From Litoribacillus peritrichatus (GTDB lineage: Bacteria > Pseudomonadota > Gammaproteobacteria > Pseudomonadales > Litoribrevibacteraceae): DNA of 64,000 nucleotides. The notes under the pieces are model-generated. The model was not told where the DNA came from and did no database searches. It saw only the letters and a list, made by a program, of their open reading frames with translations. A program made the position numbers and the translations under genes. This document shows positions 38,218 through 46,261 of the stretch, piece after piece (the first letter of the stretch is position 1; each line of letters opens with the position of its first letter). The stretch covers positions 186,001-250,000 of the forward strand of contig NZ_BAABBN010000017.1 of the NCBI RefSeq assembly GCF_039537985.1, written 5' to 3'.

Positions 38218-39000
38218 ATGGAACCTCTATTTATTGTTAAGAAACTGACGGTGGCATTGGTTGCGCCGTTATCCATTGCGCTAATCATCGGGATTGCCGG
38301 GCTGATTAATTTGATCAGGGGTCGTAAGAAGTCCGGTGTGTTTTGGGTATGTCTGTCGTTAATTGTGGTCTGGGTCAGCTCATTTAATCCCATTGCTAAT
38401 CGCCTGTTATTACCTTTGGAGTCCAAATATACGCCGTATCAATATCAGGCCGAGTTGGCGGTTGGCTATGTTCATGTACTAGGCGGTGGCCACATGGAAG
38501 GCGCCAGATTACCGGGCGAAGTGCAATTGAGTTCAACTTCCTTAGCGCGTTTGGTGGAGGGTCTGCGGATCGCCAATCTTCACCCGGAATCTGTTCTGGT
38601 GCTGTCGGGTTACGCAGGCATAGGCAGCCGTAATCAATTATCAAACGCCGAAGCGGCAAAGAAGATTGCATTATCACTTGGCTTCCCTGAGCACCGAATA
38701 CAACTCTTTCCGGAAGCCAAAGATACGCGCGAAGAAGCCCGCAGTGTTGCGAAGCTGGTGGGCGAGCTGTCGGACGACGCTTCGCTGGTGGTGGTTACCT
38801 CTGCGTCTCACCTGCCCAGGGCGATGAATATTTTCGAGCAGGAAGGTTTATCTCCGATCCCGGCACCGACTTACTTTTTAGCGTCCGAAGGCAGTGGCGG
38901 TTTGTATCCAAGCGCAGATGCCGTTAATAAAACCCAACGCTGGCTTTACGAGCAAGTTGGGTTGTTGTGGGTTGAACTGAAAGCGTTATTGAGTGAGTAG
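38218..39000 (+). CDS. elyC: envelope biogenesis factor ElyC (DUF218 family)
   Basis: 260-residue inner-membrane protein with two N-terminal hydrophobic segments (about 8-32 and 40-58) and a periplasmic DUF218 domain. The domain shows VHVLGGGHMEG, VLSGYAGIGSRNQLSNAEAAK, and VVVTSASHLPRAMNIFEQEGL, which is nearly the same as in E. coli ElyC (259 residues). ElyC supports peptidoglycan precursor (undecaprenyl carrier) metabolism. The final 15 bp overlap a convergent pseudogene. Confidence 0.9.
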   Translation: MEPLFIVKKLTVALVAPLSIALIIGIAGLINLIRGRKKSGVFWVCLSLIVVWVSSFNPIANRLLLPLESKYTPYQYQAELAVGYVHVLGGGHMEGARLPGEVQLSSTSLARLVEGLRIANLHPESVLVLSGYAGIGSRNQLSNAEAAKKIALSLGFPEHRIQLFPEAKDTREEARSVAKLVGELSDDASLVVVTSASHLPRAMNIFEQEGLSPIPAPTYFLASEGSGGLYPSADAVNKTQRWLYEQVGLLWVELKALLSE

Positions 39001-39312
39001 GCTTTGTTCCCACGCGTCTGGATGCTGATCTAAAATCAGTTCCAATAAACGCTTATTGTTAAGCCTGATAATTGGTTTTCCGTCAGTACTGCTTCGGGTT
39101 CTTACTTTTAAATCTGAGGTTGGGTACACGGACAGTTCAACAGGAAAAGCTAAATCAAGGTATATGTGATCGAAACTGAGCCATCGTCCATTCTTATTGA
39201 TGGTTATTTCTTGATGTTCGTAGTCCCAACCCTGCAGATGAATCTGTTCTGTAATCGGCTCCAGGTGATCGGCGAACAGGTGGAGGTCTATGTCACTGCC
39301 TTTTCTGATATT
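38986..39312 (-). pseudogene. 3' remnant of a nucleotidyltransferase-domain gene
   Basis: An open minus-strand frame of 108 residues without a start codon. It begins after an in-frame TAA at 39313-39315 and reads RKGSDIDLHLFADHLEPI and on to a normal stop at 38986-38988. The opening G-S-D-I-D-L is the second half of the nucleotidyltransferase motif (GSxxxG...SDxD), so the part with the Gly-Ser is gone. The break coincides with the edge of the AT-rich insert to the right. I infer that the insert cut the gene; I did not find the missing 5' part at the insert's far side. Confidence 0.65.
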
Positions 39313-39319
39313 TTAAAGG

Positions 39320-39421
39320 GAGAATTGAATTTTCGAGAATAAATATAATTCTCAGATGCCAGATCTTATAATTCATCGTATTTGCTTTCATCGGGAGCGA
39401 CCAATTATAAGCGTGGCATCT
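39320..39421. repeat. paired hairpins at the edge of the AT-rich insert
   Basis: Two inverted repeats in a row. First GAGAATT (39320-39326) with AATTCTC (39347-39353). Directly after it AGATGCCA-gat-CTTATAATT (39354-39373) pairs with AATTATAAG-cg-TGGCATCT (39403-39421) around a 29-base loop. They lie between the truncated nucleotidyltransferase and the lipoprotein gene. They may terminate the lipoprotein transcript, or be the folded end of a mobile segment. Confidence 0.6.
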
Positions 39422-39444
39422 ATATTTATTTATAACTTATTTAC

Positions 39445-39870
39445 TTACAAGATAGGTACTGTTCTTTTTCTGTATGAGAAATCAGCATTCTCCATGGTGG
39501 TGACGTTCAGATGATCTAGCTCTTCCTTCAGGTTGCTATCTGCAGTTTTATTTTTAATTGATATGCTCATTAATGCCTCCATTGTAGGGCATTCCCAGTC
39601 AGATCCTCCGTCCGTTTCTACTGCTGCTCGTTGAAATATTTCATACTGCTCATCAGCAGCAGCGGTACCAAGCACGCTCCAAATAGCTTTTGCATTGCTA
39701 TCGTCTAAATCATCCACTTTTTTTGAAATTAAGTTGTATCTTTCTTTAGGACTGAGACTATCAATTGATGGATGCTTGGATAACTCATCATAATAAGTAC
39801 AGATTGTATTAAAGTCGTTTGAACAGCCAGATAATATTAATACGAATATTAATAGAGTAAGTTTCATCAT
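39445..39870 (-). CDS. small lipoprotein of unknown function
   Basis: 141 residues. Signal with lipobox ILSGC, so a lipid-anchored protein. The mature part contains paired Cys, an ELSKHPSIDSLSPKERYNLIS segment, an alternating helical middle (NAKAIWSVLGTAAADEQYEIFQRAA) and SDWECPTMEALM. It resembles lipoproteins seen widely in gammaproteobacteria that have no assigned role. It follows the 178-residue gene by 9 bp. Codon use is AT-rich like its partner and unlike the flanking genes. An immunity role is possible, based only on pairing and location. Confidence 0.65.
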   Translation of the reverse strand: MMKLTLLIFVLILSGCSNDFNTICTYYDELSKHPSIDSLSPKERYNLISKKVDDLDDSNAKAIWSVLGTAAADEQYEIFQRAAVETDGGSDWECPTMEALMSISIKNKTADSNLKEELDHLNVTTMENADFSYRKRTVPIL

Positions 39871-39879
39871 TATATTTAC

Positions 39880-40416
39880 CTAATACGAACTATAGTTGAA
39901 TTTACCGTCGGAAGATTTAACAAGGGGGAAATCTGGCCTGTAGACTTTAACTGCATCTAAAGGATTAAAATCTAATACTAGGTTTCCTTTTGCATCCACA
40001 ATATATACCCATTGACCATTTTTTCCTTGCCAAGTAGTGCCGCCGTGCGAGGCTATAGTAATAGCTTCAATGAAAGGAGGATTAACGCCGTAGTTTTGGA
40101 CAGGTAGAATGAAAGGTTGAAATTTTGGCTCTTGCTGCTGACTTATAGCATATACTTTTTTGTTAATATCATCATCCATGTATGCTTTTAAAGTGCTGAC
40201 AGCGGCTCCAGCAAAAGCACTTAAAAAACCGCTAGCATAGATTCCTACATCTACAGCACTTGGAGTATTACCTTGAACCTTATAATTTAACAACCATGTG
40301 GCCGGCGTGATGAGGTTGCCCAGTGTTCCTCTTCCTACCTTATCTAGGCCTATAGCGGCAATTATACCACTAGTGTTTTGAATTATATTGACATTGTTAC
40401 GGATTTTTTTTGACAT
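39880..40416 (-). CDS. unknown protein in AT-rich insert
   Basis: 178 residues, family not recognised. Residues 15-75 are rich in Gly, Ala and hydrophobics (LITPATWLLNYKV, VGIYASGFLSAFAGAAVS), suggesting one or two membrane-inserting helices. The C-terminal half contains ASHGGTTWQGKNGQWVYI followed by VDAKGNLVLDFNPL, a beta-hairpin-like stretch. There is no classical signal peptide. It is paired with a lipoprotein gene 9 bp downstream in a region of clearly lower GC. A small pore-forming or cell-contact toxin is one reading; this is a guess. Confidence 0.6.
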   Translation of the reverse strand: MSKKIRNNVNIIQNTSGIIAAIGLDKVGRGTLGNLITPATWLLNYKVQGNTPSAVDVGIYASGFLSAFAGAAVSTLKAYMDDDINKKVYAISQQQEPKFQPFILPVQNYGVNPPFIEAITIASHGGTTWQGKNGQWVYIVDAKGNLVLDFNPLDAVKVYRPDFPLVKSSDGKFNYSSY

Positions 40417-40860
40417 ACATAATTTCCTTTTATATATGGAATGTTAAAGTAGAGAACCCCTGTTATCATCGAGTATTTCCATAAAAGATACCTTTAATGG
40501 AAAACTAAAAATCACCTGAATCCTAATCACGGAAATAGGCAGCTACAAGCAATAGACTGTTAAATTGAGAAACCATGCTGGTTTTTTCTTAGTAGTCATA
40601 TACTCGAATACTAATCCTAAGAATATTGGCTGATAGCTAATTTGCTTGTGTTTAATGGTAAATGCCACTTCGGTAAAATAAAGAACAAATAGTAATACAG
40701 CGCATTCCCTTTCGGGTGGGCTTTCGGTGACTACGGAATACTGACACGTGCCACCAACAGTTGGTGCAGATAATTTAGAATGGGTTGTTTTGGGGTTGAA
40801 TTGATTAACGGGCTGGCCGAAGTCAAGTTGAATATTTGATTTATGATGCGTGTGTATCGC
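40417..40860. other. AT-rich intergenic region
   Basis: About 440 bases with no supported gene. It should hold the promoter of the two-gene AT-rich unit. A perfect 15-base palindrome CACCAAC-A-GTTGGTG (40752-40766) lies about 95 bp past the racemase-like gene, with no T run after it. I looked for the lost 5' part of the truncated nucleotidyltransferase and did not find it here. Confidence 0.5.
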
Positions 40861-42084
40861 TTATGGTTGTTGCAACACTGGCCAGTCAGCTTCTTTCCTG
40901 CCCTTTCGAACGGCCAAAATACGGCCAAACTGAAGAAACACTGCTTCGCTTTCTTTGGGACGGAAAAAGATGTGGTCGTCCGGAGCCAGGTTGATGGATT
41001 TGGCACCGTTTACGATCGCCTGATTGGCACTGGAACCGTAGATGGGGTTTTCATACAGGCCTTTGGGGGATGTCAGGCGGGCTTTCCAGTCTCCGCCATA
41101 GATGAAAAAGGTTTGCCCGAATCGCTGATGAATACGTTGCAGTGGCTTGCTGATGATTTCAGGGCCGGGGAGTGCAAAACCTGGCAACGTTTTAATGACT
41201 GGGGCCGCAATGAAACAGGCGGGTTGGTAGTCTTGGAGTGTGGCCAAGTCGAAGTTCGCTGGTTTTACCAAGCAGCTGCCGGCAGACAAGTCATTGCATT
41301 GGCTTTGTTGTTTGTGAATTTCAATGGTCGGGCTGCCTGCGCCGTTAATGGTCAGCCCTTCGGATGGCACCAGCTGTGGATAGTTTTGCTGAACGTATTC
41401 CAGGTAGCCTTTGAGCCGGGCCTGACTTTTGCGATAACTGGTGTTCCTGCTTTCAATGAAGCCGGGTAATTTTCCAACGTGGGCGTCGTAACCCATAAGG
41501 CCGGTCAGTTTCAGGTGTTCGGGGTGGCGCTGAATGGTCGTCAGCAGGCTATCGAGTGTCGAGTTGGCGTTGACCCCGCCCCGCTGCAATCCAATGTTTA
41601 CTTCAATGTTAATCTGAAACCGGCGTTGTTGCTGTTGGGCAAGCGTGAGGTATTGTTGCAGCCGTTCGGAGGTATCGATCAGCCACTGCAGTTGGCTGTC
41701 CGGATTAAAGGCTGTTGGGTTCGATTGATGAAGCTGATAAAACTCCGAGACTGCGGCTAACGGTAGGGGCTTGCCTAACAACAGGTTGCCTTTCGGGAAT
41801 ACTTGCACAATCTGATTCAAAAAGGGTTGGTGAAATGCCATGAAGTTCATCGACCCCATTTGATGGGCAATGTACTGCAATAGCTCAATGCAGGGTAAAG
41901 ATTTTATGACCAGCCGAAACTGGGTGTTTGCTGGCCAGTTTTTTTTCATTTGGCTGAGATTGTGATCGAGCGCGTCCAGATCCAGAACGAGCCTTGGCCG
42001 TCCTCCGCCTACGAGTTTCAGTTCATTGTTTAATTGGCCAAAATAGGGTGCATACGAAGGGTTCAGTGATGGCTTGGTCGTCAT
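40861..42084 (-). CDS. alanine racemase/D-threonine aldolase-fold PLP enzyme
   Basis: 407-residue type III PLP enzyme. The N-terminal barrel begins PRLVLDLDALDHNL, and Lys61 in RLVIKSLPC is the expected PLP Schiff-base lysine. Later segments LMGYDAHVGKLPGF and TINGAGSPTIEIH fit the D-threonine aldolase/DSD1-like branch rather than true alanine racemases. The metal-binding His/Cys pair typical of that branch is not obvious at the C-terminus. Its start overlaps the stop of the upstream lactone-oxidase-like gene by 4 bp, so the two are co-translated. The substrate is unknown. Confidence 0.78.
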   Translation of the reverse strand: MTTKPSLNPSYAPYFGQLNNELKLVGGGRPRLVLDLDALDHNLSQMKKNWPANTQFRLVIKSLPCIELLQYIAHQMGSMNFMAFHQPFLNQIVQVFPKGNLLLGKPLPLAAVSEFYQLHQSNPTAFNPDSQLQWLIDTSERLQQYLTLAQQQQRRFQINIEVNIGLQRGGVNANSTLDSLLTTIQRHPEHLKLTGLMGYDAHVGKLPGFIESRNTSYRKSQARLKGYLEYVQQNYPQLVPSEGLTINGAGSPTIEIHKQQSQCNDLSAGSCLVKPANFDLATLQDYQPACFIAAPVIKTLPGFALPGPEIISKPLQRIHQRFGQTFFIYGGDWKARLTSPKGLYENPIYGSSANQAIVNGAKSINLAPDDHIFFRPKESEAVFLQFGRILAVRKGRKEADWPVLQQP

Positions 42085-43427
42085 GTGGATTTCTCGGCTC
42101 CAAAAATACTTGCCAAGGACGGGTTCAGTAGCTGTGCTTTGGGGTCAAATTCTTTGCGAATTTCCTCAAAGTCGTTCCACTGAGGGTAGAGCGTTGCTAA
42201 CTGCTCGCCGGTTTTGGTGTGTAATTTCCCCCAATGTGGCCGCCCTTGGTATTCATCAAAAATAGGTTCGAGTGCATTAAATAATGGCCAATGCGGTTGT
42301 TGATGGTATTGATGAACGGAGATGGAAGCGGAATCCCGTTGATAAAACGGGCTTAGCCAGATTTCATCACTCGCCACGTAACGATATTCAATAGGAAACA
42401 GTGCCGGTAGCCGGTTCTTACGAATTTGGTGAATGACTTTGTCTAAACACTCAGGCCCGTGTTCCGCCGGTACCTGATATTCCATTTCTGTGAAGCGTAC
42501 TGTTCTTGGGGTGGCGAATACCTTGTAGGAGGTATCCACCCGTTGACTGCTTTTTACAAAACGGGCTATTTGCTTATGAACCAGCGGCGTCAGCTTTGGC
42601 AGCTTTTGAGTAGCTTTGCAAAAAAACTCCAGCAAGGCATCGTCTGATATCCACGGTGCCTTAGGCTGTCGGGGGGCCTCGTCGGTAATCTCAAGCGTTT
42701 TCAGAATCACCTGATCACTGTATCCGAAAGCAAATAACTCGACGTGACGATAGTCGTGCTTCCATTGTTCGATATTCGCGAGAGCGTCTTTTAGTGGAAT
42801 GACCTTGATGGATTCTTTCAATTGATAACATGGCCGGTTTTTCAGTTCGATCTCTGACACTATGCCTAATAAACCTAAGTTGACTCGGGCGGCATTAAAC
42901 AGCGATTTGTTGTGCGCAGACGAACATTCAATGACGGAGCCGTCCAGGGTAATCAGCGTCATGGATTTCACCAGATCGGACAGGCAAGGCAACGAAGCGC
43001 CTGTCCCGTGAGTGCCGGTGGCAGTGGCTCCGGCAATGGACTGATGGTCTATGTCCCCCAGGTTGATCATTCCCTGGTCAATGGATTCCAGCAGTGGCCC
43101 CAGTTTATGCAGTGGGGTTCCGGCCATGACTCTGGCGGTTTGCAAATCATTATCCTGGCCAATCAAGCCTGTCATCTGATTCAGACTGACTAACGTATCA
43201 CAGGTATTTACTAACGGGCTGAAAGAGTGCCCAGAGCCAACCACCCGTAATTTGCCTGTGTAATTTTTCAGAAATGAAGCCAGCTCACTGGTGGAGACAG
43301 GCTGAAAAACTTCGTTCGGCAGGCTTTTTTGGTTAGCAGACCAGTTTTGCCATTGCCCTTTGGGGCTGTCGGGTAAATCCGATGTTATGTGCTCGATGCT
43401 ATCAAAGTGGGACATTCTTATTATCAT
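42081..43427 (-). CDS. FAD-linked oxidoreductase, D-arabinono-1,4-lactone oxidase family
   Basis: 448-residue flavoenzyme of the VAO/PCMH fold. The FAD domain shows LRVVGSGHSFSPL, with His67 at the position that binds FAD covalently in aldonolactone and alditol oxidases, then NLGDIDHQSIAGATATGTHGTG. The C-terminal half fits the ALO domain and ends with HWGKLH, a motif conserved in alditol/lactone oxidases. It probably oxidises a polyol or sugar lactone with O2. It forms an operon with the racemase-fold enzyme downstream. No transporter or regulator is attached. Confidence 0.82.
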   Translation of the reverse strand: MIIRMSHFDSIEHITSDLPDSPKGQWQNWSANQKSLPNEVFQPVSTSELASFLKNYTGKLRVVGSGHSFSPLVNTCDTLVSLNQMTGLIGQDNDLQTARVMAGTPLHKLGPLLESIDQGMINLGDIDHQSIAGATATGTHGTGASLPCLSDLVKSMTLITLDGSVIECSSAHNKSLFNAARVNLGLLGIVSEIELKNRPCYQLKESIKVIPLKDALANIEQWKHDYRHVELFAFGYSDQVILKTLEITDEAPRQPKAPWISDDALLEFFCKATQKLPKLTPLVHKQIARFVKSSQRVDTSYKVFATPRTVRFTEMEYQVPAEHGPECLDKVIHQIRKNRLPALFPIEYRYVASDEIWLSPFYQRDSASISVHQYHQQPHWPLFNALEPIFDEYQGRPHWGKLHTKTGEQLATLYPQWNDFEEIRKEFDPKAQLLNPSLASIFGAEKST

Positions 43428-44056
43428 TTGTTATCCGGGGATGCCTTTTTATAGTAGTTAATGGTCAGCGATTTCGGTACCGCCATAGAGTAACTTTTTT
43501 CAGTGCTGTTTTTATGTGTTCTATTTGGCCAAATAACCCTGAAAAGATCACCGGAAGTGAATGGTTCTGTGGATAACTCTGTTGGCAACTTATGAATACA
43601 GAAACCAGAGGCTTGTATTTTCTGGTGTTTCTGTGGTTGTGGTTAATTATTGATGTTTTTGTATGGTATTGATTTGTATATTAAAATTTAATTATTGTCA
43701 TTCGGGGGCAGTCCTTACTGATCTCGATTTGTGAATAACTTAAGTGGTAAAAAATTGTGTTAATAATGAACAAATTGCATTGGCTTCTTTAAGCGTATTA
43801 TCAAAATAAAAGTGCAAGAGCTCGGTTCGGTTAGATATTTTCATCCACAAAAGGTGTGGATAAGTCTCCGGATAAGTTATTGCTAACCTCCTTGGAGCCT
43901 TATACGGTAAGGCTTTCAGGAAGTTGGTAGTTTTTTGTGCAGTGCCTGGATTCAGGCTGGAAGAAGGTTGAAATGAGTGGTTTGCTAGTGGGTTGTTACA
44001 GGTGCAGAAATAGTCAGTACTTGAGTTTATAGACGATCGGTCGTAAACTTCCCGGC
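43428..44056. other. AT-rich intergenic region with DnaA-box-like sites
   Basis: A 629-bp gap between divergent genes with no supported ORF. It contains TGTGGATAA twice (43568-43576 and 43855-43863), which is the perfect DnaA 9-mer TTATCCACA on the other strand. It also has TGTGAATAA (43730-43738), which fits the relaxed TTATNCACA, and TCATCCACA (43841-43849), one base off. A very AT-rich stretch lies between (about 43640-43720). A short hairpin AGCCTTA/TAAGGCT occurs at 43896-43914. Confidence 0.55.
44028..44047. promoter_or_regulatory. NemR-like operator upstream of the repressor gene
   Basis: TATAGACGATCGGTCGTAAA, ten bases before the repressor ATG. It contains TAGAC-GATC-GGTC and shares TAGACGAYCGGTC with a second site at 44701. 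Both resemble the TAGACC-N4-GGTCTA box reported for E. coli NemR, suggesting autoregulation. Confidence 0.7.
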
Positions 44057-44650
44057 ATGGCGAGACCAAGAAAAAATGAACACATTAAAGAACAACTTCT
44101 CGAAGTAGGTTTGGAAGCACTTTTAGCGAAGGGTTATCACGGCACCGGTATTAAAGAGGTGTTAGACAAACTCGGCGTTCCTAAAGGTTCTTTTTATCAC
44201 TATTTTCCGAGTAAGGAGCAGTTTGCTGCAGAAGTCATTCGGTTTTATGCCGACGACTTGAATCAGCGTTTGGCTGAGGCGGTGGCGAATCAGGGCGAAA
44301 CTGGTTTACCTGCGTTGAAGCGGGCGTTTCGTATCCTGCTGGATGAACATCAAGCCGGTTCCCGAGGTTGTATTCTAGGGGCGTTGGCCAGTGAAATTGC
44401 CGAGACTAGCGAAGTTTGTCGTTTGGCCTTGCTGAAGGAAGTTGAAAACTGGCATGGCATGATGACCGCGATTATTCTGCAAGGGCAAGCGTCTGGTGAA
44501 ATACGAACGGACGTTAAGGCAGATACTCTGGCACGTATGGCCTGGAATTGCTGGGAAGGCAGTGTATTGAGAATGAAGATCGAAGACAAAGCGGAGCCCA
44601 CAGTAGAAGTGGTTGAAGTGTTGTTTGATGTGATGTTAAAAACGAAATAG
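44057..44650 (+). CDS. NemR-like TetR-family repressor
   Basis: 197 residues. TetR helix-turn-helix at about 25-50 (IKEVLDKLGVPKGSFYHYFPSKEQF). The sensor domain has GSRGCILGALASEIAE, placing Cys105 at the position of the redox-sensing Cys106 of E. coli NemR, which reacts with electrophiles, bleach and quinones. The two matching operators before this gene and before the downstream flavin reductase gene support a NemR-type switch that opens when reactive electrophiles modify the Cys. The nemRA-like order (repressor then old yellow enzyme) agrees. The exact inducers are inferred. Confidence 0.83.
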   Translation: MARPRKNEHIKEQLLEVGLEALLAKGYHGTGIKEVLDKLGVPKGSFYHYFPSKEQFAAEVIRFYADDLNQRLAEAVANQGETGLPALKRAFRILLDEHQAGSRGCILGALASEIAETSEVCRLALLKEVENWHGMMTAIILQGQASGEIRTDVKADTLARMAWNCWEGSVLRMKIEDKAEPTVEVVEVLFDVMLKTK

Positions 44651-44700
44651 CAGTAATCCAGTAAAACACTCGAGATGAGTGTTTTTTTATAATGACTTAC

Positions 44701-44715
44701 TAGACGACCGGTCTA
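44701..44715. promoter_or_regulatory. NemR-like operator upstream of the flavin oxidoreductase
   Basis: TAGACGACCGGTCTA, a near-palindrome 33 bp before the ATG of the old-yellow-enzyme gene. It matches the operator at 44028 in 12 of 13 core positions. Confidence 0.75.
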
Positions 44716-44747
44716 ATATTTTAAATGCAATTGAATAGAGGTAGATA

Positions 44748-45974
44748 ATGACGGATACAAGTGTACTTGGGCAATCCTTGGATTTGCCTTGTGGAAAAAG
44801 CGTTAAAAACCGATTTTTTAAATCAGCCATGAGTGAAATTTTAGGCACGGTGGATCACCAGGTCAGTAAAGGGTTGGTGACTCTGTATCGTAAATGGGCT
44901 GAAGGCGAATGCGGTGTGTTGGTGACCGGTAATGTCATGATCGATCGCAATGCGTTGGGTGAGCCCAGAAACGTGGTGTTTGATAAAGACACCGATGTTG
45001 CCAAAGTTGCCGATTGGGCAAAAGCATCAACCGTGAACAATACGGACTGCTGGGTGCAATTGAATCACCCAGGCAAACAATCTCCGAAAGCGATCAACCC
45101 AGATCCGGTGTCGCCGTCGGCCGTACCATTGGGCAAAGGTCTGGATCAGTTCTTTAATCCGCCCCGGGCGTTAACCGAATCTGAAATTCAGGACATCATT
45201 GGTAAGTTTGCGTTTGCTGCGAGGATGGCGAAAGAAGCCGGTTTTACCGGTGTCCAGATTCATGGCGCGCACGGTTATTTGGTCAGTCAGTTTTTATCCC
45301 CGCATCATAATCGCCGAGAAGATCAATGGGGCGGCAGCTTAGAAAACAGAATGCGCTTCGTCAAAGAAGTGTATTTGGCCATCCGTGAGGCAGTGGGTGA
45401 TGACTTCCCGATTGGTATCAAATTAAACTCGGCCGATTTCCAGCGCGGAGGATTTTCCGAGGAAGATTCCACTGAGGTCATTATGGCGCTTGATAAGCTG
45501 GGGATGGATTTATTTGAAGTTTCCGGGGGCAATTATGAGTCTCCGGCAATGACCGGAGTGAAGCAAAGTACCCGCGAACGTGAAGCTTACTTCATCGAAT
45601 TTGCAGCTAAAATGAAAAAACTGATCTCAGCGCCGATTGTTGTCACCGGGGGGTTCCGCTCACCAGAAGGGATGGCCGAAGCCATCCGCTCGGGCGAAGT
45701 GGATATGGTGGGCATTGCCCGTCCTTTAACACTGCAACCGGATTGGCCGAAGCAAATTTTGGCGGGTAAAGCGCCGACCAGTTTGGTCAAACCCTTGACC
45801 ACAGGCATTAAAGCTTTGGATAAAGCGGGTATGCTGGAGATTACCTGGTATGAACAGCAAATGGCGCGTTTGGCGAAAGGGAAAAAGCCCAATCCGAGTA
45901 TGAATGTGTATTTTTCAATTTTACGTACTCTGACCAGTAACGGTGTTCAGGCGTTCCAAAAACGACGCGCATGA
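44748..45974 (+). CDS. NADH:flavin oxidoreductase (old yellow enzyme family)
   Basis: 408-residue FMN barrel enzyme that reduces activated C=C bonds with NAD(P)H. Motifs: KNRFFKSAMSE at the N-terminus, HPGKQSP, the active-site pair in QIHGAHGYLVSQFLSPHHNRR with DQWGGSLENRMRF, and VVTGGFRSPEGM plus DMVGIARPL in the phosphate-binding end. It belongs to the NADH-oxidase/dienoyl-CoA-reductase-like branch, but lacks the extra Fe-S/FAD domains of the full-length enzymes. It sits under a NemR-like operator, so a role in removing reactive enones or quinones is likely. A terminator follows. Confidence 0.87.
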   Translation: MTDTSVLGQSLDLPCGKSVKNRFFKSAMSEILGTVDHQVSKGLVTLYRKWAEGECGVLVTGNVMIDRNALGEPRNVVFDKDTDVAKVADWAKASTVNNTDCWVQLNHPGKQSPKAINPDPVSPSAVPLGKGLDQFFNPPRALTESEIQDIIGKFAFAARMAKEAGFTGVQIHGAHGYLVSQFLSPHHNRREDQWGGSLENRMRFVKEVYLAIREAVGDDFPIGIKLNSADFQRGGFSEEDSTEVIMALDKLGMDLFEVSGGNYESPAMTGVKQSTREREAYFIEFAAKMKKLISAPIVVTGGFRSPEGMAEAIRSGEVDMVGIARPLTLQPDWPKQILAGKAPTSLVKPLTTGIKALDKAGMLEITWYEQQMARLAKGKKPNPSMNVYFSILRTLTSNGVQAFQKRRA

Positions 45975-45987
45975 TGAATCGTTTCGG

Positions 45988-46014
45988 CTTAGTAGCGATT
46001 TGCTACTAAGTCGC
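45988..46014 (+). terminator. probable terminator after the flavin oxidoreductase
   Basis: CTTAGTAGC (45988-45996) pairs perfectly with GCTACTAAG (46002-46010) around a 5-base loop, followed by TCGCTGTTTT. It separates the repressor/reductase unit from the next two genes. Confidence 0.65.
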
Positions 46015-46156
46015 TGTTTTAACTTTGATGTTCTAACTCTATATCAATCACTTTTGCCCATAACGACACCCTTTCTTGGCTGTTGAATCTCTCTTTTTGT
46101 TATTTCATAAGTTTCATTTCTTTTGATCAGTGAGTCACTTTGTTCTCTTTTGATGG

Positions 46157-46200
46157 TTGACATTCATGCTGCTATGCTTGTAACTTTACATTGTAAAGTT
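46157..46200 (+). promoter_or_regulatory. sigma-70-type promoter with 19-bp palindromic operator
   Basis: TTGACA at 46157-46162, a perfect -35 box, with TAACTT at 46181-46186 as a weak -10 (18-bp spacer). Overlapping the -10 and the expected start is a perfect palindrome, AACTTTACA-T-TGTAAAGTT (46182-46200). A dimeric repressor bound there would block the promoter. The site differs from the NemR-like boxes, so a different regulator is implied. Confidence 0.65.
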
Positions 46201-46261
46201 TGTTTGTGAATAAACATGAAGTGATCTTATTCATTTGAATAACAACAAAAAGGAGATCGCG

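Noticed and set aside
39320..39421. Integron attC site
   Set aside because: The folded arms fit the general look, but the GTTRRRY/RYYYAAC core and integrase are absent.
43428..44056. Chromosomal or second-replicon origin
   Set aside because: DnaA boxes and an AT-rich stretch are present, but there is no neighbouring replication gene, no 13-mer array and no evidence of skew change; reported only as a DnaA-box cluster.
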